From Otis tarda (Eukaryota > Chordata > Aves > Otidiformes > Otididae), in the NCBI GenBank assembly GCA_026413225.1, contig CM048553.1, positions 43,812,001 to 43,876,000 of the forward strand: a stretch of DNA of 64,000 nt, given 5' to 3'. Every line of letters starts with the position of its first letter. The stretch's first letter is position 1. Made by a program: the position numbers and the translations under genes. Below the pieces are notes generated by a model. It saw only the letters and a list, made by a program, of their open reading frames with translations, ran no database searches and was not told where the DNA came from. Shown here one piece after another: positions 48,074 to 62,727 of this stretch.

Positions 48074-51000
48074 ACCTGCTGAATTTAGTTCTAACTCTAG
48101 TGTCTTTTCCCCCATATAAGAAAAACCTCTGTTGAGATCGGAGACTTCTGTATTTATTTCTAAAGAAACTTGAATATGATGGTTCATTGTTCATTCCTAT
48201 TGTTTTAAATGTTTCGTTCAGCAATCAAGAGAAGTAGGAATTACATTTCAAAGTTAATATCAACATTTCTCCCCTCTGAAGAGATGAAATTGAAGGAAAT
48301 GTTAGGACTAGTGAGAATTTCTGCATGTGTAATTACTGTGATTCAAAAGTGTGTTTAAAAATTAAGACAAGGAAATGGAAAATGAGTTCTGGCTGTGCTG
48401 CTGGGCAGCTCCTGTGAATTTTTCCTTCTCTCTGTCATTTTAGTTTGTATGACTCTCACAGACATTGTCTTCTGTGCTCATTTTCTCGCAATTTTAATAC
48501 AAACTAGAATATTCCCAGCTAATATTTTCTTCCGACTTGAGACCACTACTATAGTAGCAAATCCATTTGGGGAGGCAGGGGAAGGAGTCTGAAAGGCAGT
48601 GGGTGATCTGGTGGATGATAATAAGATCCTGAATTTATTTTACTGCAACTGAAAGTAAAGAAAATCTTTCCTTCCTTTTCCTAGCTCTTTACACAGCCTT
48701 TCAAGGTCACAGCGTTCCATGACAACTTCTTGAGATACATTCAGAGGCATACTGTAAAGGTTTATGTTTTCTGTCTTTAAAACTCCTAAGTCATTTACAG
48801 AAAACTTAAAGAGCAAGAAAGGGTAAATGATTGATGGATGTTACAATATCCATAAGCTTTTAATAAATCTCAAATGACACACTATTTTATCGCATACGGG
48901 ATTTCTCTTTGGTAAAAACACCATCAGCACCCTTTTCAGTTAAAGTCCTCATGCAAGCAGCATAAGCATCGGGCTCACTGGGAATTTTTCCTGTCAGGAA
49001 CTAAAGGGAGGACTTCAGGATTTGGGTTGCCAGTAGCAGTTTTGTTGGATGTATCCATCCTGACTTGAAGATGAATCTTCCTAATGTGTTCTGTTAAAGG
49101 AAAAAAAAAGTGGGGAAAATGGACAACCTATTTAGAAGTATGATTTTTTTAGTGATATTTTTACTTCATTTATTCTGAAGTCTGAATTTCAGTCCAGAGA
49201 GAGGAGCATTGAGAGCATAAAGTCATGATTAATTGAGCCAAGTCCGAACCATGCTACTGTGAGTACCTCAGCAGGACTAAGTTTTCTGGGAGATACAAGA
49301 CATAAACGATATATTTCTGTTATGAGCATATTTTTTAATTTTATCCTTAAAACTGTGCCATAAAGACCTATGAGCTATCTTTCAAGAAACCAGCCAGATT
49401 TTTTAAGAAAACAAGCCAAAAAGTCACAAATAATTCTGCTTAGTGTGCACTGGGCACACATATTGCTCTGTCCCAATTTAATTTAAAAGCTTGCAGTATG
49501 CAAAGCAGTTTTTATTAAAAGCATTCCTTAGACAAACCATTTTGCTAATTAACATAACATATTTTTCAGCCCAAACAGACCTCTGTGGTCACTTAAGTGA
49601 GAGTTGACTTCAGACTCCCTTCCAAACTTACCTGATTCAGAATGAATGCTGGGTTTCTAAAATATTGCCTCCACAGAAAATCTATTCTATAGAGAGTAAG
49701 CTAGAAAATAGCATACAGGCCTATGCATGCCTCTTATCTTGTAGGAATTATTCTGCCTTTCGAAGCTCTCTAAAAGATTAAAATACTTTGTCCAGGCAGG
49801 AGCCATTCTGGAGGGGAGATCCTCCACAGAAGAGCACTCTTTAACCCTTCAGTGAGGCAAATGACCGGAGTAAGAGCAGCATCTGCCAATTTCTGCCTCG
49901 ACACCAAAAATTGGATTTGAGCTTTGATCTCTCAGCTCTGATGCACACATTAAAACCCTATGGGAATTCAAGGGGCAGCTGCCTCTATCCCTGCCTGCAC
50001 TTGATTATTGAGTCACCAGGCCAGGAGGGGCATTTCTGGCTAAATGCTGGCAGGGCTGCTCACTTCCAGCTGGGAGCATCCAATTCAGCAGCCAAAACAG
50101 TGCAGTTTTCCTACAGCTCCGCTCACAGACAGCTGCCTTCCCCTTGTGCTATGGAAAACCTTCAGGTACTGGCCCCGAAAAGCACAAAGAATTTTGTTTA
50201 GGAAACCATTTGCCATGAATAGAAACAACTTTTCTTTCTCTCCAAAACCCTCAGAGAATGTGTATTTAATTTTAATTTAGTATCTTTTTGAACATTTTTA
50301 TTTCTTATCTATTATTGAGGTGTCTGCATAAGAGCAGACATCTCTGCTATACTAAGCACTCCGCAAATCAGGAGGATGCAGTATCAAGATGCCAGGCTAA
50401 GTGAAAAGCTGCAAATCCAACTTTCCTTGATCTCACTGCTCACCTCATGAAAACACACAGCTGCAGCAAATATTCCAGCCCAAAGGATGGTATAGGGCAC
50501 TGAGGGAAGAGAGGAGGTAATGGTGTGCGCTTTGTGGCAACTCAACTCTGTGTTCATGTTCTGTGAGAGAATTTCATACAGCATTTGTGTCTCCCAGTTA
50601 CTGTGCTTTGTGCTTCATCCACCAAAAACAATTCCTTTCTGCCTTTGTGAAAATCAATTTGATTTCTACCAGTGAAAATACAGTTTACGTTACTGATGAG
50701 TTGGGAGGCAAGTGTGCTGCTCTGATCACCTCCCCAGATCTGCCTGAAATCTGGAGTTAAGCAGAGAATTTGCCAGAGGGGTTATTTCTACCTTATTTAT
50801 ATGTATTTTTCCTACATACCTCTTCACTTAAAAAGAGCAGAAAGCATTTACATTGGTGCTGTCAGCAAATATGTAAAAAAAACCTAAGCTTAAATTATGT
50901 CGAGATTACAGCAAAAAGGCAATAACTCTGAATATTCTGGTTAAGGCTGACAACCCAGCCTCAGCTCCTACAATTGTATTAAAATGAAATTTTAATGCCG

Positions 51001-51939
51001 GGAGGCATAATGTGAAGACAGACAACTGGTTTTAACCTTGAAATTTTTCTTTTGTTTGCTAGTTTATTATTATTTATTACAGTAAGTCTTGCTTTTCCTA
51101 TGTAATATTAATCTACAATTAGGTCTGCTATTAAAAAAGGTACCGTAAAGGGACAACAGTGAGTGAGTCTGTATAGGTAGCACTGAAAGAGCAGTATTAG
51201 TATGTGTTTAATAATGTATGGAGGCTGGAATTGTTCCATCATCATCCTGTCATTCAAAATGTTTCCGATACAGTCATTGATCTGACATCTGTTTTGTGGT
51301 TTAATAAAGTTATGATTGATGGCCTGAGTGGATATAATACAAAAACCTTTAGAAATACAAAAACTGAGCAGTCTGATCACTGCTTTCAGTCCCTGTTGCT
51401 CGATTGCCTTTTACTGCGGCACTTCCACGTTTGGCCGTTGGCAGCAATAATCCCATCTTCAGTGGGAAGAAGATACGCTCTGTTCTTTCTCCTCTGCTGC
51501 TCATTCCTGAAGGAAGTTTTCTGTTCTCCACTTTCTTGGTCTGGGTTTCACGCCCCTCCCTGCTATTAGCATCCATTTCAAATACCTCTTTGGTTTCGGT
51601 TTCATCCAACAGACTGAGGCAGGCTTTATTAGTCCTCATTGGCAGAGGGGTAGTACCAGCTTTTTTTCTCTCTTTTTTGGAACTGCCTTAGCATAGGCTT
51701 GTTTCATCGTAAACCTTTGAGGCCCACACCAATGGGAGAGTGAGCAGAAGCCAGGTTTTTTTACTAAAACTGTTAGCTCAAATCTACTGCTTAATTGTTC
51801 TTCACGCTTATAGACGGTTCACTCAGCTTTCAGTTTCTAATTTAGAAACATAATAGGCAACGTAAAAATAAGTTACCCAGTGCACTTTTTAAACAAACAA
51901 AAAATTGTTTAATTGTTCTGGGTACCTCTGTGTTAAAAA

Positions 51940-52365
51940 CGCAGTCAGGTAGAAGAAGAACAACCGCACTGATGTTACGTGGGATTCTGTTGAAACTACA
52001 AACCACCCTAACTCAGATTTCCTGGTTTATAGTGTCACCAGAAATCTCTCAATGGAATAACAGGCTTGTTATGTGGGTACATCAGTCTTATCTTTCACGT
52101 TAATTCTTTTTGTTGCGAGCAGAGCTTGATGATATCTCCAGAACCCTTCAATGGAACAACAAGCTTGTTATAAGTTTTTTATCTTTTATTTCCTTTGGAT
52201 ACTCCATGGTCACTGGTGGTTTAAAATGTCACCTAAAGGCCTCAGCAGAATAACTGCTTTGTTAGATAGGGTTTTTTTTTTCCTGTTTAATCTGCAATTC
52301 TATTTGCACATGGAGCTGAAACATCATCGCATTCCCCTGATGTTCAGATCCTTGTTATGAAAAGC
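51940..52365. repeat. Degenerate tandem array, period about 95 bp, 4-5 units
   Basis: A TGTTA-containing core recurs with its TGTT at 51973, 52067, 52166, 52260 and 52353, spacings of 94, 99, 94 and 93. The best pair is tcaccagaaatctctcaatgg.. (from 52035) and tctccagaacccttcaatgg.. (from 52135), both running into a gcttgttat core. The preceding ggtttatagtgtcacc (about 52025) and ggtttaaaatgtcacc (about 52218) also agree. Outer units are only weakly similar. Confidence 0.6.
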
Positions 52366-55300
52366 ACTCTGTTATTCCAATTGTGTGTCGCAAGGTCCCT
52401 GGAGAGTTACAGGAGCAAAGTTTCTTTGCAGTCTTGTGCCTTCCACATTATCAGGTGTTAATCTTGAAGTTCTTTTATTTTATTTATTGACTGAGTGTTT
52501 CAGTTACTGTTTGTGTGGAAAATATACGACTGAACCAATTGCGAATTAAATTAGCTTACTTCAGGCTGAAACTAAGATCATCCTCATCCATTTACTCAGC
52601 CAAGGTCCAGGGCAAATGCCAGTGATTAACAAGATGAAGCTGTCTGGGACAGGAGATCCATTTAAGGAGAAATTATTCTGGTTGGAAAGGAGAAGAACAG
52701 CATAAGCTCTCTTGAGATTTATTAAAAAAATAAATAACTCCTCCTGTACCTTCCTTCCCAAAGAGCCTCCTGAAAGGCAGCTCCAATTTTCCTGATACAT
52801 AATTTGAGATTAAAAAAGGGGCAGTCGGTGCAACTGAAAAGCGCTAGATTCCAAGAAGTCAACAAGGACCAGATAACTTTTTGATAAAGCATTTTATCAA
52901 TTTGCAGAATTCAGTGCTACTAAATATTATTGAGACAAATAGTTTAGCGATCTTAAAAAAAAAATAAATAAATTCAGTAAGTCTATAAGGAAACATTTGC
53001 AGGTGCAACAGTAGGATGGAAAAATTCTTAGTTTGCCGGTATATAGGCCGAACACCTGGTAGGGTGAACAAGGAAAGGAAAGATGTGATCTTTTCCTTTT
53101 TTGGACGATCTTCAAGTTTCACTCACTATTCTGAGAATTAGGCAGATCAGCTCTCATGTAGAGGAGGCTCTTTCTAATCAGCTGCCTCAGCATGGGTTCC
53201 ACAGTCTACATTTGACCATAGCTGTGGTTAGATGGTATTTTTGAATGAATAAAGTTTATAAAGCCCCATTTCTGTAGTGTTCTCCCTTCTCTTCTGAACT
53301 CAGCTTTACTTTCCTACTATTTGTTGGTAGTGGCTTACTGTTTGCCTTTATGTACAAGTGTGCTTAGCTTCAAAGCTACTGCATGCTATAGGCAGAGAAG
53401 GGGAATGTGAAAGCAGAATAAACACAGATAGGGGGAATTCCATTTTTGGTTCAAGCAGCCCTTCATGTGAGCCCAGCATGTCAGTAGCTTTTATTCTGTG
53501 TTAAACTTTACCTTCACATGACACTTCCACAAATGAACAAGAGCTTTTGTTGAGGACTACTTGCTTCTCCTTGAGCTATCAGCTACTGACTCAAAGTGAT
53601 ATTAGCCCAGATTCCTTTTCAGAGAGGGGCTCAAATTCCCTGATTGTGGCGATAAAAACTTAAATCAACACAAAGCAACAGTGATGGATCAGCAAAGCAA
53701 AAGTGTCAGCCAAAAGAGCCATAACTAATATAACTTCATTTTCAGCATTGGACAAATGTCATTCATATAATTAATTTGCAGCTAACTTCACATATCTGTG
53801 AACTAGACTATTTAGAGGCTTGTTTCTCCAGTATTTTCTTACATATGGCTGCTGCAGTTCTATTTTGTGATTTCTAGAATTGCTATCTGGTGATACTTTG
53901 AAGGACAATGGGATTGTAGTTCAAAGCCACCTCTTCCAGAGCATGTTTGTTATTTAGTGATAGCCATGCACCACAAATAAAATGAACTTTTTTTTTTGTT
54001 TTGCAGTAGAGAATAGAAACCAAAAGCCATAGAACTTAAAGTATCTGACCTGGCATATAGTGAGTGGTCTGCAGCATACCCTTCCCCAAAAGGCTCACCT
54101 TTAGTCATCCTCCCAGAAATTTTTGTTCATATCTCTACTAGAGATGAACCAAGATTGTGAATTAATTCACTCTACTAGCAGATCATTCCCCTAAAAACTT
54201 TGAATGTTGAGAGGAAAAAAGCATATGTTCACACGTGTTCATATGAAATTGTGCTGATGCCACAAATAACAGGGCATGTTTTGGGGAGAGAAGGCTGGTT
54301 TAGTTTTATTTGGTTGGCTTTAGTGATTTGTATAAGATTTAGCTGGAGAAGGCTCTTTATTTCATAGACAGGGAAGTAGAAAAGAGGAAAAAAAAAATAG
54401 GTTAAAAAGAGCTGAAAATAATTCTAGGTTTGAAACATCCTGCCATACCTACAACTGACAAACTCAATAAAAGGTGGAGAACAAAATGTCAGGTCTGTCA
54501 GCTGTGTTTTCCTGATGTGTTTCTCTTTTGTAAATATGTTTTCGATTTTGTAATCAAGATTGTAACTCTTCGCTTTATTAGAACAAAACTCGTTTTCACT
54601 GTCCTGTCTTGTGTTTAAAGCAGACAGATTCTGACAGATAAAATGAATATGGCTTTCCAGAGATGTAATGAATTCGAATTATCTGTGGTGCAGACAAGCT
54701 CTGTGGGGCCTCAGTAATCCAAGACAAGTTTGAGGATCTTAGAGAGGTGAGGGAGTTTTGCCAAAGTGTATCAAGTGAGAAGCAAGAAGTGTCTCCCAGA
54801 GGTGGTACTTCCACAGCTTTGTCAAGAGCTGGGAAACAGTCCTGTGTTCATGTCTCCACACGCTACAAGTGTGTATAAGCCCAGCAAGAAGTCCTGAAAT
54901 CTTTGAAGGGGCCATATCCTCAATGGAGAAGAACAACGTGATAAATTATATGGAAGAGTAACTGGTTTCTGCTAAGTGCTGTTGCAGTCCTTCACACAAT
55001 ATCAGTTCTGTCTAAGATGAGGTACTTCAGTTGTATCAACTTCAATCCCAGATGTTGTAAACTTTAGCTGAAAGAAAAGGGCATGAAGGTGATGGACAAC
55101 AGTAGCTTATAGCACAATGTGGGTTTGTGAAGGTCATCCATGGAAAGGAGGAGATGGTTTTAATGGATAATCTAAATAAGGAGCTGAAAGTAAAATAGGG
55201 AAGGCATAAGTTGAATATCTTGCAGAAATTGCTAAGATATTAAGAGCTATGCTAGTGTTTGACGTCAATGAGGGAAAGGTCATTGTTTGGGAGATCTAGA

Positions 55301-58300
55301 ACTCAACTGGGCCAAACACCTTAAAATCCACAGGAGGGACTTTCAGATGTTGACACAAAACCAGAGCAGTCCTCTTAACAGCCTTTTTTCATCTCCAACC
55401 TCTGTTATTCATTGCAAAGAAACATTGTTATTTCAGTTCAAAAGAAGTAATAATAGTTTAATTTTTATTTTCTATTCATTTAAGTACTTAGAAATGAGGA
55501 AACTATAAAAACTTTTAAAAATGTTTACTGAGCATGATGTACTAAGACTCAAAGGAGAGCTGTACATCAAAATAACATATTATTTTCAGTGTCTGAAGTT
55601 TACGCAGTCAAAGAGTAAACATATGTTGCAAGTGACCATGTCATGCAAGTGACAGCATTCACTTAGAGAAAAAAACATTTGGGACCAAGAGTTAAGATTG
55701 ACTCACTTCAACATGTGTTGCGTGAATTACTAAGTATACTGCTTGCTTTTGCCTTTTTTTTTTTTTTTCACAATGGGATGGGTACATTTTTTTAAGTAAA
55801 ATGTTTCTGTTCTGAGCAGCAACGTTTGAATTGCATTCCCAGTGTTTTCTCATAGGGAAAACAACACTTCCAGAGGCACCAGGACTTCATAGGTTATAGA
55901 TGCTGCAGTGTTTCTGAAGGAGACACATTGCCACATTATTGAACGCACATACAATGTAGTTGAAATTGAATTTAATTTGAAGGATGTTCGGTATTTTTCT
56001 TGTTTTAATCACAGTGATGGAAATAACATAACCTGTGAGTTGGGCAAAGGCCTGGACCCGCAGATACTCACAAAAATAATATTCCGTTGAATTTCAGTGC
56101 CTTTTGCCATAGGGTATCCCCCTGAACTTCAGTGCACAGTGCATTTCACAGTTAATCCACATGGCTTATCAGATGGTTGGCAAGCTGGTAGCCCAAAGGT
56201 TTAAACTTCCTCTAAGACAAATTGCCAGTGCTTTTGTGGTATCTTTCTTATTTTCATCCGGAAAGAGCAGCCTATTCAGGGTTCACTCACTTGTGAAGCA
56301 AGGTTAAATGAAGGAGCTAAAGGTACAGGCTTCATACACCGTGTAAGACACTGGTGTCCTCTATATACAGGGATTTCAGCCTGAAGTTCTCAAAAAAGGG
56401 TAAGCTTTGTTCAAATGATTTACAATTCCATAGGGAGCTGCTGATGGCAATAACCTCTGTGCCCTCAGATGGTATTTTATTATTTGTGAGTTATGGGCGA
56501 TTCTGTGTCAGCGCTATGGCACTCTAGAATCCTCTTGCTCCTAAAAGACTCAATTTGGGAGGAGAGTTCTGCTATAACTAATATTTACTATGAAACAGCT
56601 CAGTCAGCACATTTCATTAAACTGTAACAAGGGGTTTGAGAGCAGCTGCACAGAGTGAATTTGGGAGTTTGCTGAATTGAGTTGTTTTTCTAGCAAGTTA
56701 AATGAACTGTTGAGCATGGCAGATTTCTACTGTGTGGCAGATGAGAGCTGCACCATGTTGGGATGTGGCCAGGGAGCAATCGTGTCTCAGAGGCACATCC
56801 TTTTCCAGTCCCATGGAGGACTCCTCTATCCTTTGGGATTTGTTAGGGCTTTCAAATGTGATAGGCACACTTATATGCTTCTAATTTTGCCTTTTTTAAT
56901 TTTAGCAGTTGTAATGTAGCCACAGCCAGTTTCTTAAGAGTTCAGTATCTAAATTCTTGTACATTTACCAGCCTCAGTTCCCTATTTTCCTGTGCTGAGT
57001 GTGTTTATCTTGCGGGGATTTCCCTCAAATCAGTGCAATATTTCTATGACGCAAACTGATTTCACTGATGCAAAAGCTTCATACTGTATCTATTCTCTGG
57101 CCTGCCAACCACTGTTGTGTGCAGGGTTTGCAGCATAGACCAGAGAAGATATAACTTCCAAACTCACTCTTTTTTTTCCAACCACTAAGGCACCTGAGTA
57201 TTCCTTTCCTCCCATACTGTTTACCCTGTTCTGCTGCCAGCTCTTCCCACCTAAAACACCTGCACTGGGCTAAGAAATTGGTTCTATTTGTTCTTTTTTC
57301 AATGACCATTTTTAACAGTGCTAATCGAAGTGTCAAACATACAGTAACAAGGTGAAATGGGTATTTGGCTATGAGGGTATTCCTGTGGATGATCTTACAT
57401 GGTCTATCCACCAAGTCCAAATTGGTGCTCAAAATTTTACTTAGCCAAAGGTAATTTTCTAGCAAAAACTATTTTGCTGCCTTTCTTTTAATGTACAGGT
57501 GCTCCTAACTAGCCATTAGTAGGGCTGATTTTCTGTGAAGATAACAGGCTTTTCTCAGAAACTTTAGTTTTCTGGTAATAAATGACTGCTTCATCAAGGT
57601 GGCCGTAATTTGATTAATTTTATTTTATTTTAGCTGAGGCTTTCTACTTTGATCTAAGAAAAAGGTTGTTGGTGGTTTTTTTTTCATTCACTCTTTCTAG
57701 AAGATTAAACATATTACACAAAGTTTATTAGTAAGTGGAAAATAATAAAAGTAGCAGCAGCTTCAGATTTCCTTGATGTGTTGTGGAACATAGGGAAATA
57801 GTAGAAAACAAATTCCATTTGGTGTATAGACACTGGTTGAACAAGGAGTTTTTGATATGATATTTGCATAGCTTGTGCCTGAACTATTGAGAGCAGAAGA
57901 CCACTGACCTTCCTGAAGTTTCTATCTTTTGTTTAAAACTGAATATAACAGAGTTGGAAATCAGAAAATGATTGATGGAAAAAATTAGAGTAATTAACAT
58001 AAAACAGAAGGCAAAGAAAAGAATTATACATTTCAGGGCGTATAAATCCACTTTTCCTTTTCATTAGTTTTTATACAAATGTCATGAACAGCATTATATT
58101 TTCTTGTGTTTCAAAAGAGAAAAATTTATTGCTTAAGCATCATGGCATCATCTAGAGTTTATTTTTAATATTAGAGTTTTTACTTGAATGCATACACTAT
58201 TGGATATGTGTTCCAAGGAGTGGTAATATATGATTGCAATTACAAGTCTGGCACAGAAGTGTGAAGGATTAGTGTCTCTGGCCTATAATTATTCCATAGA

Positions 58301-58819
58301 GATCTTTGCAGGCAAAGTTAGGCACATTGCAAACTAAGAAATTGCAGCACTTAGTTTGAAGCACTTCTCTTGTAGGCAGTTCAGTTTATGTAGCTGTGGA
58401 GTTTCTGTGGAAAATTTTAACTCCATCTGCACGTATCATGCAGATTTCTGCCAAACATTTGTGTATTGTTTTTTTTTTTTCCCCGAAGTACAAGGAGGGA
58501 ATCTCTAGCATTTGCTGTTTCTCCCAAACACAACAGGAACTCCAGTCTTTTGAGAGACATCCTGAGGTAGAAAACAACTGACAAATAACATCAGCAGCAC
58601 CTATATTGCATCTTAAATTCTCAAAGTGTTTTAAAAACATTCATTAAACCTTACAGCACTACTTAAATAACTAAGAATATTAATACAAGAACTTTGATTT
58701 CCTTTGAGGAAAATGGGCTCCATACAGTGTAGTCTTTCTTACAGCATGGATAGCAGCTCCTGTTCCAAACCTAGGGATGGCCCAGGTGTACCGCTAATAC
58801 AAGCAGGACATTTGAGGTA

Positions 58820-58888
58820 AAGCCCAGATTCTCGGAGTGGTGTGCTCCTGTAAACTGTTCCAGTCATGGAAGCTGCTGATTGACCCCT
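58820..58888. repeat. Probable remnant of palindromic ancient repeat
   Basis: The sequence aagcccagattctcgga... followed by gtaaactgttccagtcatgg and agctgctgattgacccc follows the block order of the sauropsid repeat that starts gcccagattctc and has a central inverted pair around a caatgg core. Only one end is well preserved, so the call is tentative. Confidence 0.4.
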
Positions 58889-60258
58889 TCTTCCCTGTAA
58901 GAAAAGAGATTTTACCAGTTCTGGTTAGATTTGGCTTTACTCTTTACCTCTTGAATGTTCCTAGCATTGAAACATATTGGCTGCTCACCGAATAATCTGT
59001 AATAATCTGTCCTCTATAGTAATAATGAAAAATAGTGTAAACCAGAAGTTCACAGTCAACTCAGTGTTCTAAATTTCCATTCCAAAATACGTTATGAATG
59101 TCAAACACATTTTGGCATTTATATTTCCTTGAGTTTATTAGCAGTATGGGCAGCTGCATCTTGGTTGTTGTGTTTAATTGTTTTAATATCACTCTGTTTT
59201 CATTGTCGTGCTCTTTGTATTCTTTCTCATGACGCTTCACAACAAGTAAACAGTTCCAGTCCTGAGGCTAGGATGACAGTTCAGCAGATGATATTTCAGT
59301 TCGCAATTACAATTCCTTCAAGGCTACTAGGGGATATTACAGCTGGACAGGCTGGCAGACAAACCCCCACACTCCCTCATCCTAAAATCAAATTCATCAT
59401 TCCTGACATCAGCCACTAAGAGGAATCTGCAAATGCCTTTATTCAGCTTCAGGAATAACTAGTTTTACACTTTCTAGATGTTAACTCTATTAATTTGTAC
59501 TTTAGAGATGAGGCTTGGGAGTTCAGTATATAACACATGTATGTCAGCAGTGATCCTTCTTTGTAAGGTGAATCATGCAAAGTCCTATGATTTTAAAGGT
59601 GTTGATATAAATTTATTTGATGGATAAATGACCACTTTGTCATCTCTGTCATATTCTTGGAAAAGAAAATCTGTCGTGCAGTTAGGACTTTCTCCACTGC
59701 AAATATTTGCACAGCACTTAATCTTTTTTTTTTTTGAGTGTAAAAGGAAGGCAGAAAGGGAACATTTTGCAAATCCACAAGTACCAATGCAAAATGAAGA
59801 AGTCTGAGCTTTCCAGTCAGTCCATGTGCCAAAGCCAAAAGTGCATCAAAGAACCAGAAAGGACAGCCTGGCCTAGAAATAGTTACTCTGCAAGATCCTC
59901 TCGAGAAGAACAATTTTCTGACTGGGCTGTGGCATTTAGAAGGCTGTTTTCCCCCATCCTGCTTACTTGCCTGTACAGGCTGAGGTATACTTGTGCAGCA
60001 TTTGTTCCTTTTTGCTTGAGTGGAGCAGAGGGATCAGAAAAGTTCACTGCAAACTCCTGTTAGGGCCTGTTTAGAATTTTTAAAAAATATATGCCTTTAA
60101 GGAAAGCTAAAGATGATTGAATTTCAGTTTGATAGCTGTAGATGCACTTGTGTGATAATGTGATAATTTTTTTTTTTTTTCCAACACTGTATGTGGCATC
60201 CATGCCTTGTCACCAGTGACATTTAAGAGAATATGTTCTCTCAGCATTGCCTTCTGAT

Positions 60259-60307
60259 GAAAATACACACTGGGACTGTGTATTTTCCACATTCACAGTC
60301 CCAGTGT
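60259..60307. repeat. Two overlapping, mutually exclusive inverted repeats
   Basis: Stem 1 pairs gaaaatacaca (60259-60269) with tgtgtattttc (60277-60287): 11 perfect pairs, 7-base loop. Stem 2 pairs acactgggactgtg (60267-60280) with cacagtcccagtgt (60294-60307): 14 perfect pairs, 13-base loop. The arms share bases 60267-60269 and 60277-60280, so only one stem can form at a time. Confidence 0.9.
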
Positions 60308-62576
60308 TTCTTGTGACTACTCTTTTAAAGCAGATGGGGAAAAGTGTTACAGCCTTTCCTTCTATTCTCAGGTGGATCTTCCTGAAGCATTCCCAAGTAT
60401 CTGTAAAGCAGCAATGGTATCCCATAGAGGAAAGTCAGATGCCCTAATACAGATCTGGGAGAATGCACGAGACTCTCTCTCTTGCTGGCCTTGTCACTTG
60501 TTATAGTTTTGCTGTCCTTGATAGTAATATTTCATTAATCTGTCACATGGAATCCCATTTGAGAGGATGTAGTATGTTAGAATTTTTGTCAGTTTTAATG
60601 CTCAGCAGTGATTTATAATATTCTGTGGAATTAATATATTATTAAAAATATGTCTACAGCTCTGACTATGTGTTATGACACATTTGGAAGATCTTGTCCT
60701 GTCTTGGAACACCCATCTCCAAGCTCTATTCATTTTGTTTGCCATTTGGACTATGTATCTTGTAGCGTTTTCCATCTATAACTATGCAGCTATTTAAAAG
60801 GGAATTAAAAAATGTCTCTAAACATTGTATTTCAACCAGGTATAATACTATGCAACCAGGATTAAACATGTAGAAATTGCATATTGAAACATCTTAGTCA
60901 ATATTCCAAAGTATCCTTCTGCAAATTCAGCAATGCATCTCAGTACATTTTTTTGTTTGATCACCTTTACAATAAATAACTCACTGGTCTACACAATTTC
61001 CTTTCTTTTGGTTGAAACAGTTTTTAAATGTGCACCACTGTAAGGCTTTCCTTAAAACCAGTCATGACTAGGACTTTTCTCTTTTCCATTTTCCCAGCCT
61101 TGCCTTTCCTTATCTTGAATTTGCCTTTTGGCCAAGACTTACCCACGTTTTTGAGCTAGAGTCAAAGTTTCACAACCCCTCACTTTCTCGGTCTGCTCCC
61201 ACCCCAGGAAAGCCCAACTTAACCTGATGGTATGGTAATGCTTGTGAGGGACGTGGTGATGCATCGCGTGGATGAGAGCTGACAGTGCTCTGAGAAATAT
61301 GACAGTACCTCTGCCCTTGATCAGGCTTCCCATTTGAAAGTTTTCATTTTGGTAATTACATCCTTCCCAGATAGTAGCCGTAGTCATTGATCATACTAAT
61401 ATCATTATAACTGATTCCCGTAAGTCACCTTTTAAAGACACTTTCTATGGTTTCTTCCCCCCTATATCTTCTTCCTCTGCAGTCACAGGATAAGACTTTT
61501 TCTGTCTACCCTTCATCTGATTGATTAGAAATGCCACATACTTCCTTTATGTATGGCCTGGTAATATACACATCACATTTCTTCCCTCGGGATCTTAATC
61601 AGAACAAGTAATGGCCTTTAGCTTTTCTCATTAGCAAAATGGAAAAGCACCATACCCAATCCATTAGAAATACAGCATTGTAATATGAGCTTATAGAAAA
61701 ATGGCTGCATGCCAGCGGACATGTAGTTCAGTTTGCCTTAAAGGATTTTCAGAAAAAAAAAAAAAAAGTCACCCTATCTGTCTGGCAAGAAAACATTTTG
61801 AGCCATAACTTATCACGCCTGTCTGTCGAGCATTTTGCTGTTGCTCCTTAAGTGCTGTTTGGACAGCTTTGTCATATAAAGGGCATTCATAAGGAGGAAA
61901 TATGGGTGTTTGTACATGTATTAATGTCTTCCCCAATGTTGATTCCCATCATGGATTATCCTCCTCATATTGCATCGCCTATCAGAATTAGAGAGAGGGG
62001 AGGAAGTTGGGAAGATTTTGTCACATTTTGCTTTGCTTTTAATTTTTCACAGAATATGCTAACCTGAAAAAAATGTAACAGGAACAACCATTATGGCATA
62101 CTCATCTATCAAGAGTTTACCTGAGACTGCTGCTATGTTTTTGTTAGCCCTGTCTAAAACTATTTACAATCAGTACACTGAGAGTGAGGACAAGACTGAT
62201 TAAGAGGGTTTTTTCCCCACTGAAGTGATTTGCTTTTCACTTGGCCTGGACTTTATTAGTCCTAAAATACATTAAAATTCATACACCACTATTTGTACTT
62301 ATACTGTCCAGAACTGTAAGAGGGTGTTAAAGCACAAATCTGTACCGATTGGTAGCTGTATATAATTTGAATGTTTATGAGCTGACTCTATCTCCTTTGG
62401 AAAGCTGGCACCAAAGGAATACAAAGAATTGGAATGCTGCTATTTCGCCAGCACTAAGACACATATGGTTAACTGGCCCCTTCAAGCATTGCTAATGTGA
62501 TTCCTGGGAAAATAAGTGCTAAGCTCACCCATAAAGCTATATTAAGTAATGTCTTATGGCATGTGGGCGCTTTCAC

Positions 62577-62593
62577 TTTTTTTTTTTTTTTTT
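62577..62593. repeat. T17 homopolymer
   Basis: The longest homopolymer in the window. Similar runs of 14-15 occur at 12251-12265 (T), 47947-47961 (T), 55754-55768 (T), 60167-60180 (T) and 61753-61767 (A). No retrocopy sequence is recognisable next to them. Confidence 0.9.
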
Positions 62594-62681
62594 CAAAATA
62601 CACCTCAGATTTCCTAGGTCTTAAGTTGCTAACCTGTACAAAGTGAGACTGAGAGCTGAAACATCAAGCTAGCATTCCTGA

Positions 62682-62727
62682 CTGCTTCACTTGTGGTTTC
62701 TTGGCTGCTTCACTTATGGTTCGTCAG
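62682..62727. repeat. Tandem duplication, 23-bp unit, two copies
   Basis: The units are ctgcttcacttgtggtttcttgg (62682-62704) and ctgcttcacttatggttcgtcag (62705-62727), identical over their first 11 bases and diverging after. A simple local duplication. Confidence 0.85.

Noticed and set aside
57079..57465. Minus-strand open frame of 128 codons
   Set aside because: No motif or homology that I can name; likely chance.
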